NCBI GenBank assembly: GCA_045546255.1 | Contig: JAZQCK010000061.1 | Span: 1 to 12,780 of the forward strand | DNA: 12,780 nucleotides | Direction of reading: 5' to 3' | DNA from: RGIG5612 sp045546255 | Lineage (GTDB): Bacteria > Bacillota > Clostridia > Lachnospirales > Lachnospiraceae | Part shown: positions 6,428-12,780 of the stretch, in pieces | Position numbering within the stretch: the stretch's first letter is position 1 | How the letters are laid out: each line of letters opens with the position of its first letter | Position numbers and translations under genes: made by a program | The notes under the pieces: model-generated | What the model was told of the DNA's origin: nothing | The model's database searches: none | The model's input: the letters and a program-made list of their open reading frames with translations, nothing else

Positions 6428-8089
6428 ATGGGACAGAATTTCGAAGAAGTAAGAGAGTCTGCTGATATCCTCATTGTTGGCGGAGGAATTGCGGGTTTGA
6501 CGGCAGCCGTTGCTGCAAAAGAAAAAAATCCGGATGCAGAGATCATCGTAGTAGAAAAACAGACCGCAGGTTATGGCGGAAAAGCAAATAAAGGCGGCGG
6601 CGTTCTCCAGTATTTCGATTTAGAGCGCACAAAGCCGGAAGAGTTTCTTCAGTATCACGTTCATGCAGTCGGCTGCTATTTAGGCGACCAGGAAGTGATG
6701 AAGAAATATGTGGCAATGAACAATGAAATGATCGACCGTCTGGACGGATGGGGCGTTGTTGTCCCGAAGGTAAAGATTCCGACAGGTCCGATGACCTTCA
6801 TGTTTGGTATCGATCTTGACAGCACATTAAAGATGGCTGCAAAAGCAAGGAAAATGGGCGTTAAGATCTTTGATAAAGTTCCGGTTTCCGACTTACTTAC
6901 AGACAACGGAAAGATTGCTGGTGCGGTAGGATACAGCATTATCGACGGTACGTTCTATGTATTTAAGGCAAAAGCTGTGATCATGGCAACAGGAAGCCAG
7001 AACTACAGAGTCTCCGAAATGTGGAGCTCAGGACGTGGGGACGGAATTGCGGCTGCATATCGTGCAGGAGCTGAGATGAGAAATACCGAGTTCGGTAACT
7101 TTGGACAGCTGTTCCGTAAAGAAAGTCTTCATGAAGTTGTTTTCGGCGAGAACAACATGTACAACCGGCTGGGTGAAAATGTAACGAAGAACTTCAGAAG
7201 ATTCCCGGAAGCCGATATCAGCGCAACCGCTCTTCGCGAATGGTACGATCAGATGTCACAGGGCAAAGGCCCAATCTATCTGCACCAGCCGCCAAGACCG
7301 GATGACGGCGGATTCGACGCTATCTGGCCAAGACCATATGGCAAGCCGTTCTGGAATGAGCAGCGCCGTGAGGAAGAGGGCAAAGATGCTGATATGGAAG
7401 TGATTCCGGGCCTCGTAGGCGAGCAGTCACCGGTCCGCGTTAATATTAAGATGGAAACAACGGTGGAAGGCCTCTATGCAGCAGGAGATGTCTGCTACTG
7501 CGGAAGCGGTGCTCCGGGAGCAGTTCCGGCGCCTCCGGGACGTAACAGAGGTTCAGGTATCTTAAATGCTGTATTTGCCGGCATCGTAAGCGGCGAAAGC
7601 GCAGCAGAATATGTTAAAGATGCAGGTGAGAGAACACTGAATGATGAGCAGATCGCAAAACTGAAAGAAGATGCATATGCTCCGCTTAACAGAGCAGAAG
7701 GCATCGATCCGGTTGACGTGATCGATCTGATCCAGGATGTTATGTGTCCGGTGGAAAACAGCATTATCATGTCTCAGCATCGTCTCGATATCTGCATGAG
7801 AAAGATTGCGAAAGCAAAAGAAATGGTCAAAGAACTGAAGGCAGACGACCTTCACGGAATGCTTTCCTGCCACGAGGCAGAGGCAATGGTTCTTTGCTGT
7901 GAGATGCAGATGCGTGCATCCATGATGAGAAAAGAATCCAGAGGCTGGTTCTTAAGAGAGGACTATCCGGTCATGGATAATGATAATTGGCTGAAGTGGA
8001 TCATCGTCAAAGATGAAGGCGGTGAGATGACACTTCATACCGAGGATGTTCCGATCGATCAATACGAAGTTCAGCCGCTCAAATTCTAG
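6428..8089 (+). CDS. FAD-dependent fumarate reductase/AprA-like flavoprotein subunit
   Basis: A 553-residue cytoplasmic flavoprotein of the succinate dehydrogenase/fumarate reductase/AprA superfamily. The Rossmann motif 'ILIVGGGIAGL' (14-24) is followed by E43 at the end of the second strand, expected to bind the FAD ribose. Other landmarks are 'GYGGKANKGGG' (48-58), 'VIMATGSQN' (184-192), 'GLYAAGD' (348-354) and the FAD-contacting 'PGRNRGSGIL' (370-379). A helical C-terminal domain starts at about 400 and ends with an AprA-like segment 'NWLKWIIVKDEGG'. I chose the second of two tandem ATGs because AGGAGG (6417-6422) lies 5 bases before it, against 2 bases for the ATG at 6425. With the ferredoxin subunit it should form an oxidoreductase. 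Its substrate is unknown; reduction of a C=C bond or aromatic intermediate is inferred. No APS-pathway genes are present. Confidence 0.85.
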   Translation: MGQNFEEVRESADILIVGGGIAGLTAAVAAKEKNPDAEIIVVEKQTAGYGGKANKGGGVLQYFDLERTKPEEFLQYHVHAVGCYLGDQEVMKKYVAMNNEMIDRLDGWGVVVPKVKIPTGPMTFMFGIDLDSTLKMAAKARKMGVKIFDKVPVSDLLTDNGKIAGAVGYSIIDGTFYVFKAKAVIMATGSQNYRVSEMWSSGRGDGIAAAYRAGAEMRNTEFGNFGQLFRKESLHEVVFGENNMYNRLGENVTKNFRRFPEADISATALREWYDQMSQGKGPIYLHQPPRPDDGGFDAIWPRPYGKPFWNEQRREEEGKDADMEVIPGLVGEQSPVRVNIKMETTVEGLYAAGDVCYCGSGAPGAVPAPPGRNRGSGILNAVFAGIVSGESAAEYVKDAGERTLNDEQIAKLKEDAYAPLNRAEGIDPVDVIDLIQDVMCPVENSIIMSQHRLDICMRKIAKAKEMVKELKADDLHGMLSCHEAEAMVLCCEMQMRASMMRKESRGWFLREDYPVMDNDNWLKWIIVKDEGGEMTLHTEDVPIDQYEVQPLKF

Positions 8090-8110
8090 TGGATTCTTGA
8101 TTGTTGGTCA

Positions 8111-8146
8111 TGGGCGGAATGCCGATACCCCTCCGTGTTCCGCCCG
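8111..8146 (+). other. Strong intercistronic hairpin
   Basis: GGGCGGAA (8112-8119) and TTCCGCCC (8138-8145) are perfect complements. With wobble pairs the stem can extend to 8111-8122/8135-8146, leaving a loop of about 12 bases. No T-run follows, so it is not a classical intrinsic terminator. It ends 8 bases before the AGGAAGA ribosome binding site (8154-8160) of the next gene and occupies most of the longest gap in the operon. An mRNA-processing or stability element that sets different expression on its two sides is the likeliest role. Confidence 0.5.
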
Positions 8147-8166
8147 CAAAGAAAGGAAGAAGAAAA

Positions 8167-9138
8167 ATGGGAAATAGAGTTTGTGATGCATTAGGCATTG
8201 AATATCCGGTAATTCAGGGTGCAATGGCATGGACATCAATGGCTCCGTTGGTTGGCGCAGTTTCTGCAGCTGGCGGCCTCGGAGTTTTAGGAAGCGGATT
8301 TATGCCGAAGGAGATCATCCTTGGTCAGATGGCTGAAGTTCGCAAGATGACGGACAAGCCGTTTGCAGCAAACCTGTTTATCGATCCGACTCCGATGCTG
8401 GAAGTTGGAGTATCTGCAATCCTTGAAGGAAAACCGGCTGTTGCTTATATCGACAGCTTGAACCTTCTGGATTATGACTTTACCAAAAAACACTATGATA
8501 TGTTCCACGAAGCAGGAATCAAAGTCGTAGCAAAGATCAACTATCTGGAAGATGCCATCGTTGCTGCAAAGGCAGGAGCAGATGTCATTATCACCAAAGG
8601 TTTTGAAGGCGGCGGACATGTAACCAAAGTCAGCGCAAGAGTCCTTCTTGCAGAAGTCGTAGAAAACCTTCCGGATGTTCCGGTCGTTGCTTCCGGCGGT
8701 ATCGCAACCCCGCGTCAGGCAGCAGGTCTCACCGTTCAGGGTGCAGACGGCATCGAGATGGGAACCGCATTCATGGCAACCCAGGAATGCCCGATCCATC
8801 CGAACTGCAAGGACGCAGTCGTTGATGCGATCGACAGAGATATCGTTGCATGCGGACAGTCCACAGGAGAGCCGAGCTGGCAGATCAGAAACGGACTGGC
8901 TGATGAGATGCTTCAGTTAGAGGCAGATCTTCCATGGAGCGAAGCTGCTGACAAGATCCGTGAGATGTCTATGGGATCTCTTCGTATCGCTTCCTTAGAG
9001 GGCGACCGCGAAAAAGGCGCTGTCCTTGCAGGACAGGTTGCAGGTCTGATCCACGACATCCCACCGGTTGCTGACAGAATCGTAAAATTCTGTGCAGAGT
9101 GGGAAGAGTTATTAAAGAAACAGTACTCACTGTTTTAA
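8167..9138 (+). CDS. FabK/nitronate-monooxygenase-like FMN oxidoreductase
   Basis: A 323-residue TIM-barrel flavoprotein. Its pattern is closer to FabK (FMN-dependent enoyl-ACP reductase II) than to true nitronate monooxygenase: 'IEYPVIQGAMAWTSMAPL' (11-28), 'GGLGVLGSGFMPKE' (36-49), 'DKPFAANL' (63-70), 'GFEGGGHVTK' (145-154) with H151 at the FabK catalytic-histidine position, 'VVASGGIATPRQAAG' (173-187) for FMN phosphate, and 'GAVLAGQVAGLI' (284-295). Because it sits inside a catabolic operon with no fatty-acid synthesis genes, I infer that it reduces (or oxidises) an activated C=C bond of the pathway substrate, like an ene reductase. I chose the ATG at 8167 because of the ribosome binding site AGGAAGA (8154-8160) and because family homology begins right there; an in-frame TTG at 8101 would run through the hairpin. 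Confidence 0.82.
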   Translation: MGNRVCDALGIEYPVIQGAMAWTSMAPLVGAVSAAGGLGVLGSGFMPKEIILGQMAEVRKMTDKPFAANLFIDPTPMLEVGVSAILEGKPAVAYIDSLNLLDYDFTKKHYDMFHEAGIKVVAKINYLEDAIVAAKAGADVIITKGFEGGGHVTKVSARVLLAEVVENLPDVPVVASGGIATPRQAAGLTVQGADGIEMGTAFMATQECPIHPNCKDAVVDAIDRDIVACGQSTGEPSWQIRNGLADEMLQLEADLPWSEAADKIREMSMGSLRIASLEGDREKGAVLAGQVAGLIHDIPPVADRIVKFCAEWEELLKKQYSLF

Positions 9139-9167
9139 GAAATAATTGGAAACTAGTTGTTAAGAAA

Positions 9168-9181
9168 CCGTAACTATACGG
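9168..9181 (+). other. Small inverted repeat touching the ribosome binding site of MFS copy 2
   Basis: CCGTA-ACTA-TACGG is a perfect 5-bp stem with a 4-base loop. Its last two bases (GG) are the first half of the GGAG ribosome binding site at 9180-9183, so pairing would reduce translation of the gene at 9191. The stem is short and could be a chance match. Confidence 0.25.
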
Positions 9182-9190
9182 AGATAGTGA

Positions 9191-10396
9191 ATGAGTGAAG
9201 TTCAGGTACAGGAACAACAATATAGCAAGACCCGGGTCGGATTGATGATCGCGGCAGTCATGATGATCGTAGTCGTCACCGGATTCGGAAACTTCAAGTT
9301 TGTTCCGATGCAGAACTCGATTATGGAATACTTCCATATTCAGGAAAGCGCGTACGGTTACTTGAACACAGCATCCGGCTGGGCCACGGTGTTATGTGCT
9401 GTTCCTTTTGGCTTCCTTGTTCGGAAACTGAGATGCAATGTCAGCATCATTATCGGAATTGCGGTTGCGGCACTTGGAGTTTTCATTCAGGCATCAACGA
9501 CGAGTTTTGTCCTGATGGTGGTTGGAAGAGTTGTAGAAGGTGCAGGCAGCGGCTTTGCAGGACTTGTGACAGCTGCATTGACGCTGAACCTGGTAAACCC
9601 TAAGCGAGTATCGTTTTGGAGCAGCGTCTTTGTCGTTGCAACGATCATGCCCCAAGTGATTATGGCAAAAGGCGGAACGGCACTGATGGTAAACAGTGGA
9701 CTTTCGTTCCAGCAGATCTTCCGGATCATTGCTTTTGTCTACTTGGGTGCGATCGTTATATGGCTCATTCTGGTTCCGTTCTCCCTTAAGATTCACGGAG
9801 TCGGAGATAGCGTAAAGCCGACCAGAGAGCAGACCATAAGGGTCATGAAGAACAAATCCAACTGGTTTGTGGCAATTGCGAATATCTTCTTTAACCTGGT
9901 TTCCATTACCTTTACGGCTTACATCATCAAATACCTGATGACGAAAGGACTTACGCAGCATTCGGCAGCAAACTATTACAGCTTAACGACAATCCTCGGA
10001 CTGGTCTCCATGATCATCTTCGGAATCCTGTCGGATAAGCTGAAGACAAAACGGAAGATCGCGATCATGTCCTGTTTTGCAGCTGCTGTATCGTTTGTTC
10101 TTCTGGCATTGCTCCCCGGCAACCTGATCATCATTTATGTACTGGTCTGGGGAACGCTGCCGAGGTCGATCGCAGTTATGGTTCAGTCCTCTGCAGCAGA
10201 TATTGCGGAAGTTCCGACGGACATCCCGATCGTCAACTCCGTAAAGAGTACGATCATGCAGGTAGGCTCCATCATCACAGGTATACTGCTTGGATATATG
10301 ATCCAGTATCTGGGATATGATATCTCGATCTTCATCCTTGCAGGAGGTATGGTGATCGCCGCAGTCATGTGGATGCTTGCTAAGAAGATTCCGTAA
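9191..10396 (+). CDS. MFS transporter, copy 2
   Basis: A 401-residue major facilitator superfamily protein with about 12 hydrophobic segments, collinear with and clearly homologous to the one at 2960-4168. Shared blocks include FK-VPMQ (36-41), 'GRVVEG' (112-117), 'KPTREQTIRV' (209-218), 'SDKLKTKRK' (281-289) and 'ADIAEVPTDIPIVNSV'. The charged loop after segment 2 differs (GFLVRKLRCN here, GYVARRVPCK in copy 1). It lies 52 bases after the FabK-like gene and 45 bases before the intact PhlG-like gene. Copy 1 pairs with a methyltransferase-like gene while copy 2 pairs with a hydrolase-like gene, so related but different cargo (for example substrate versus cleavage product) is a reasonable inference. 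The ATG at 9191 has GGAG (9180-9183) upstream. Confidence 0.88.
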   Translation: MSEVQVQEQQYSKTRVGLMIAAVMMIVVVTGFGNFKFVPMQNSIMEYFHIQESAYGYLNTASGWATVLCAVPFGFLVRKLRCNVSIIIGIAVAALGVFIQASTTSFVLMVVGRVVEGAGSGFAGLVTAALTLNLVNPKRVSFWSSVFVVATIMPQVIMAKGGTALMVNSGLSFQQIFRIIAFVYLGAIVIWLILVPFSLKIHGVGDSVKPTREQTIRVMKNKSNWFVAIANIFFNLVSITFTAYIIKYLMTKGLTQHSAANYYSLTTILGLVSMIIFGILSDKLKTKRKIAIMSCFAAAVSFVLLALLPGNLIIIYVLVWGTLPRSIAVMVQSSAADIAEVPTDIPIVNSVKSTIMQVGSIITGILLGYMIQYLGYDISIFILAGGMVIAAVMWMLAKKIP

Positions 10397-10441
10397 TGAC
10401 TATGATAGAAAACTATTGAAAGCAAAGAAGGGAGTAAACCG

Positions 10442-11224
10442 ATGGCTCTTGTTTTAACCGAAGAACAAAAACAAAGCCCGCTTTACAAGTACTATGAGCT
10501 TCCGATCGAACCGGTTCCGCAGGAACTGTTCGATAAGATCATGAAGATGTCCTATGACGATGCGGAAGGCATGGCATATGAAGACATCAATAAGATGTTT
10601 GACGACGGCTATCTTTCCTGCGAGTTTGGTCTTTTCAGTAATCCGGACGGAGGCTGTATGCTGGCAAATCTGACAGATATGCCGGGAGTGACTCCTGAGA
10701 TGTTTGACTGGTGGTTTGCATGGCACGGGCTTGATACCATGCGCTATCTCATCTGGGATAAAGATGACCACTATTACTGCCAGACACAGAATGTGGAGCA
10801 GGCGCTTGATGACACACTGTCATACAAAGAACGCTATTGGAATACATTCCATGAGATCAAAGAGGGATTGTTGGACGGAGATGATCCGATTCCGGTGAAG
10901 CTGAATTTCGTGCCGCCGGAAGTGGTAGGATTCGATCCGGAAAAACTCAAGGACTTTAAAGGCACGATCGTGTGCACACCGGGTCCTGCGATCATGATCC
11001 ACTTCTTACGGCCGACGGAAACCGGCTCCGAGCTTCGGACAAGATTCTTTATGGGATATATGTCCACTCCAAACGGAGTGATCAGAGTTCCGGAATTTCC
11101 GAGGATCGATGGAATGGGCAGAGCAATGTTGGCTCACAATGTGAAAGAATTTACACATTTAGCCAAGATTCTGCCGGATGTATTTAATGAGTTTAAGGAC
11201 GACTTCACGGTCGGCCTCAAATAA
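10442..11224 (+). CDS. DAPG/phloretin hydrolase-family protein with intact zinc site (PhlG-like)
   Basis: A 260-residue protein of the DAPG hydrolase family. 'NLTDMPGVTPEMFDWWFAWH' (76-95) and 'GLDTMRYLIWDKDDH' (96-110) are classic family sequence. The expected four zinc ligands are all present: H110, E141 (31 residues later, the same spacing as I recall for H129/E160 in PhlG), and H232-x3-E236 in 'AHNVKEFTHL' (PhlG H270/E274). Family enzymes hydrolyse a C-C bond between an acyl group and a phloroglucinol-type ring, as in 2,4-diacetylphloroglucinol or phloretin, without oxygen. It is therefore the best candidate for the C-C cleaving step of this cluster. The start ATG has GAAGGGAG (10426-10433) upstream. 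It sits between two MFS genes. A paralogue at 5320 has lost three of the four ligands. The actual substrate cannot be read from the sequence. Confidence 0.82.
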   Translation: MALVLTEEQKQSPLYKYYELPIEPVPQELFDKIMKMSYDDAEGMAYEDINKMFDDGYLSCEFGLFSNPDGGCMLANLTDMPGVTPEMFDWWFAWHGLDTMRYLIWDKDDHYYCQTQNVEQALDDTLSYKERYWNTFHEIKEGLLDGDDPIPVKLNFVPPEVVGFDPEKLKDFKGTIVCTPGPAIMIHFLRPTETGSELRTRFFMGYMSTPNGVIRVPEFPRIDGMGRAMLAHNVKEFTHLAKILPDVFNEFKDDFTVGLK

Positions 11225-11270
11225 ACATTTTAAATTTGGTTCAACAAGAACTAGTTAGGAGGATAATTTT

Positions 11271-12680
11271 ATGGAGAAGAAAAGTATTGGCTTTGGAACA
11301 CGTGGAACTCTTCTGATCATCTATCAGATGCTGGCGTATGCAGGCTATTGTGCATTCACAAACTTCCCGCAGAACGTTATGTCTGAATACTATGGCGGAA
11401 CGACAACCACAACATTGATGAACCTGTTCGGCAGCTTGATCGGTTACTGCGTAACCTACTTCATCGTTGCACCGAACATTGGTAAGATCAAGAGTATGAA
11501 GCGTGTCGGACTCATCTTAGGAGTCGTTTCCTTGATCGTCTGTGCAGGAATCTGCTTTATTCCGCCGACACAGAAAGTCTTATGGTGCATCTGCTTCGTA
11601 CTCGTCCTGATCTTCACACAGCTTTGGGGATGCTTCTTTGTTACCCAGCTGATCGGTAACTGGTTCCCGAGAAGAAAAGGAACGGTTATGGGTATTGTTA
11701 CAATGTCCTTCCCGATCGTAACAGGTATCTGCCTGAGCCTGTTCATGACACACTTCTATTCTGTACTCGGAACAAGCGGAAGCATTACGGTAGCTGCTAT
11801 CACAGCATTCTCACCGTACTGGATCCTTTCCTTGATTGGTATGATCATCTGCGCAATCTGGCTGAAAGACTTCCCGGAGCAGTGTGGTGCTTACAGGGAT
11901 AATGATAAGACATTTACCCCGGAGATGGCTCAGGAAATGCTGATGAAAGAGCTCGAAGCAAGAAGAAATTCCTGCTGGAAACGTTCCAAAATTTGGGGAT
12001 GCAAAGACTGGTGGCTGCAGGCAATCCCAAGTTCCCTGCTTCTGTCCTGTGCTATGGCATTCATGGTTCAGATCATTCCGGTTCTGTTCTCTTATGGCGC
12101 AGAACTTGATGTTCTGGCAGTACCGAGCTTCGTTCTGATGAGCAGTGGTGCAAACGCAGTTCTGTTTGGTCTTTCCATCTTTGCTTGCTTCGGCAGCTGG
12201 CTGCTCGGCGTATTAGATACTAAGTATGGAACAAAGACAGCAGTCTTCATTACATCCTGGATCATGCTGGTTGCAGGTATCCTGGGTATCATCGGTAATG
12301 TATGGTGTGCAGTGGCAGCTTGCTGGTGCTTAGGTCTGTTCATGGGTGCAGCATCCAACTTCGCATTAAGCTCCATCGTTCGTTACTGGAGAGCAGAGGA
12401 CTTCCCGTCTGTTATGTCTGGTGCACCTCCTCTTGGAACCGTTATCGGCGCAGCATTCCCGTTCCTCATCGCGACAATCGCAGATGCAATGACCTACAAA
12501 GCAGCATTCGGTTTTGTTGGTATCATGGCAATCGTCTGCATCATCTGCATCAGCCTGTTCAAGCCGCGTGGAGTTGCTGAGTATGATAGAAAACTCAGAA
12601 TCGCAGCTGGTTTAGAGCCTGATGATGTACTGTTCGATCGTCTCGACTTCGAGAAGAGAATGAACGCAAAAACTCACTAA
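11271..12680 (+). CDS. MFS transporter, third and distinct type
   Basis: A 469-residue major facilitator superfamily protein, longer than and not collinear with the two paralogous transporters in the window. It has about 12 hydrophobic segments, 'GNWFPRRKGTVMGI' (129-142) in the segment 4-5 loop as in oxalate/formate-antiporter-like and related anion transporters, and a long cytoplasmic central loop (about 199-245, KDFPEQCGAYRDN... to SCWKRSK). The C-terminal tail is charged (from about 435) and cytoplasmic. The ribosome binding site AGGAGGA (11257-11263) is strong. It is the last gene of the long operon, 46 bases after the PhlG-like gene, and may exchange an end product such as a carboxylate released by C-C cleavage. 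Substrate and direction are inferred only. Confidence 0.87.
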   Translation: MEKKSIGFGTRGTLLIIYQMLAYAGYCAFTNFPQNVMSEYYGGTTTTTLMNLFGSLIGYCVTYFIVAPNIGKIKSMKRVGLILGVVSLIVCAGICFIPPTQKVLWCICFVLVLIFTQLWGCFFVTQLIGNWFPRRKGTVMGIVTMSFPIVTGICLSLFMTHFYSVLGTSGSITVAAITAFSPYWILSLIGMIICAIWLKDFPEQCGAYRDNDKTFTPEMAQEMLMKELEARRNSCWKRSKIWGCKDWWLQAIPSSLLLSCAMAFMVQIIPVLFSYGAELDVLAVPSFVLMSSGANAVLFGLSIFACFGSWLLGVLDTKYGTKTAVFITSWIMLVAGILGIIGNVWCAVAACWCLGLFMGAASNFALSSIVRYWRAEDFPSVMSGAPPLGTVIGAAFPFLIATIADAMTYKAAFGFVGIMAIVCIICISLFKPRGVAEYDRKLRIAAGLEPDDVLFDRLDFEKRMNAKTH

Positions 12681-12702
12681 TTGTGAGACAAAAGAATGAA
12701 TT

Positions 12703-12730
12703 CTAAAGTTCGCTGATTGTGACACTTTAG
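12703..12730 (+). other. Inverted repeat downstream of the operon
   Basis: CTAAAGT (12703-12709) and ACTTTAG (12724-12730) are perfect complements around a 14-base loop. A smaller pair, CTCAC-TAATT-GTGAG (12673-12687), spans the stop codon of the last gene. Neither is GC-rich or followed by a T-run, so transcription termination here is only a weak possibility. The rest of 12681-12780 shows no gene. Confidence 0.2.
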
Positions 12731-12780
12731 GCACAGCATAATTAAACCTCTATTATTGCTGAATAATCTCTCCCGCCCCT

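Noticed and set aside
6167..8089. Adenylylsulfate reductase (AprBA) of sulfate reduction
   Set aside because: The iron-sulfur subunit is too short, no sulfate activation or sulfite reductase genes are present, and the neighbours are aromatic-type catabolic genes.
8101..8166. Upstream TTG start for the FabK-like protein
   Set aside because: It would translate through the GC-rich hairpin, has no suitable ribosome binding site, and family homology starts at the ATG at 8167.
8287..8799. Minus-strand open frame of 170 codons
   Set aside because: Antisense to the FabK-like gene, cysteine-rich with no motif order; a shadow frame.
9150..11253. AACTAGTT occurring in the gaps before 9191 and before 11271
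   Set aside because: An 8-base palindrome seen only twice in AT-rich gaps, at different distances from the start codons and without further shared sequence; likely chance.
1..12780. tRNA, rRNA, CRISPR array, insertion sequence or attachment site
   Set aside because: No cloverleaf-like gene, spaced repeats, transposase or integrase frame, or terminal inverted repeats were seen in either strand.

Overview
The window looks like chromosomal DNA of an anaerobic Gram-positive bacterium of the class Clostridia. The reasons are moderate GC content, strong AGGAGG-type ribosome binding sites, a ferredoxin-like subunit, corrinoid-type methyltransferase homologues and a FabK-type flavoenzyme. The species cannot be named from the sequence. 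A gut or other plant-polyphenol-exposed habitat is an inference from gene content. All supported genes lie on the + strand.

Layout: (1) 1-390 is the 3' end of a housekeeping gene, prmA (ribosomal protein L11 methyltransferase). (2) 391-1843 is a small unit with an unrecognised 106-residue protein and a uroporphyrinogen-decarboxylase-like (URO-D/MtaA-like) protein. (3) 1866-2855 is a LysR-family regulator with its own extended -10 promoter. (4) 2864-5233 is an MFS transporter plus a second URO-D-like protein. (5) 5236-12680 is a seven-gene run: a divergent DAPG/phloretin-hydrolase-like protein, a 2x[4Fe-4S] ferredoxin subunit, a fumarate reductase/AprA-like flavoprotein, a FabK/nitronate-monooxygenase-like FMN enzyme, a second MFS transporter paralogous to the first, a second DAPG-hydrolase-like protein, and a third, unrelated-looking MFS transporter. 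Positions 12681-12780 hold no gene that I can see.

Units 2, 4 and 5 are each preceded by the same upstream block, GAAT(G/T)ACCTCAT. In units 4 and 5 this continues into a 15-bp imperfect dyad with the T-N11-A pattern of LysR boxes. The dyad sits at exactly the same distance from a -35/-10 pair in both. This suggests that the encoded LysR protein co-regulates a single catabolic regulon.

The most economical reading, as inference, is an inducible pathway for uptake and anaerobic breakdown of a phenolic or acylphloroglucinol-like compound. MFS proteins would move substrate or product, URO-D-like proteins would move methyl groups, the two flavoenzymes would reduce or oxidise the skeleton, and a PhlG-type zinc hydrolase would cut a C-C bond. 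The two PhlG-like paralogues differ sharply. The one at 10442-11224 keeps all four positions expected to bind zinc (H110, E141, H232, E236). The first gene of the long operon (5320-6153) has N, R, Q and E at those positions, so it is either not a zinc hydrolase or not an enzyme of the same kind. I regard this pairing and the shared operator as the most promising new biology here.
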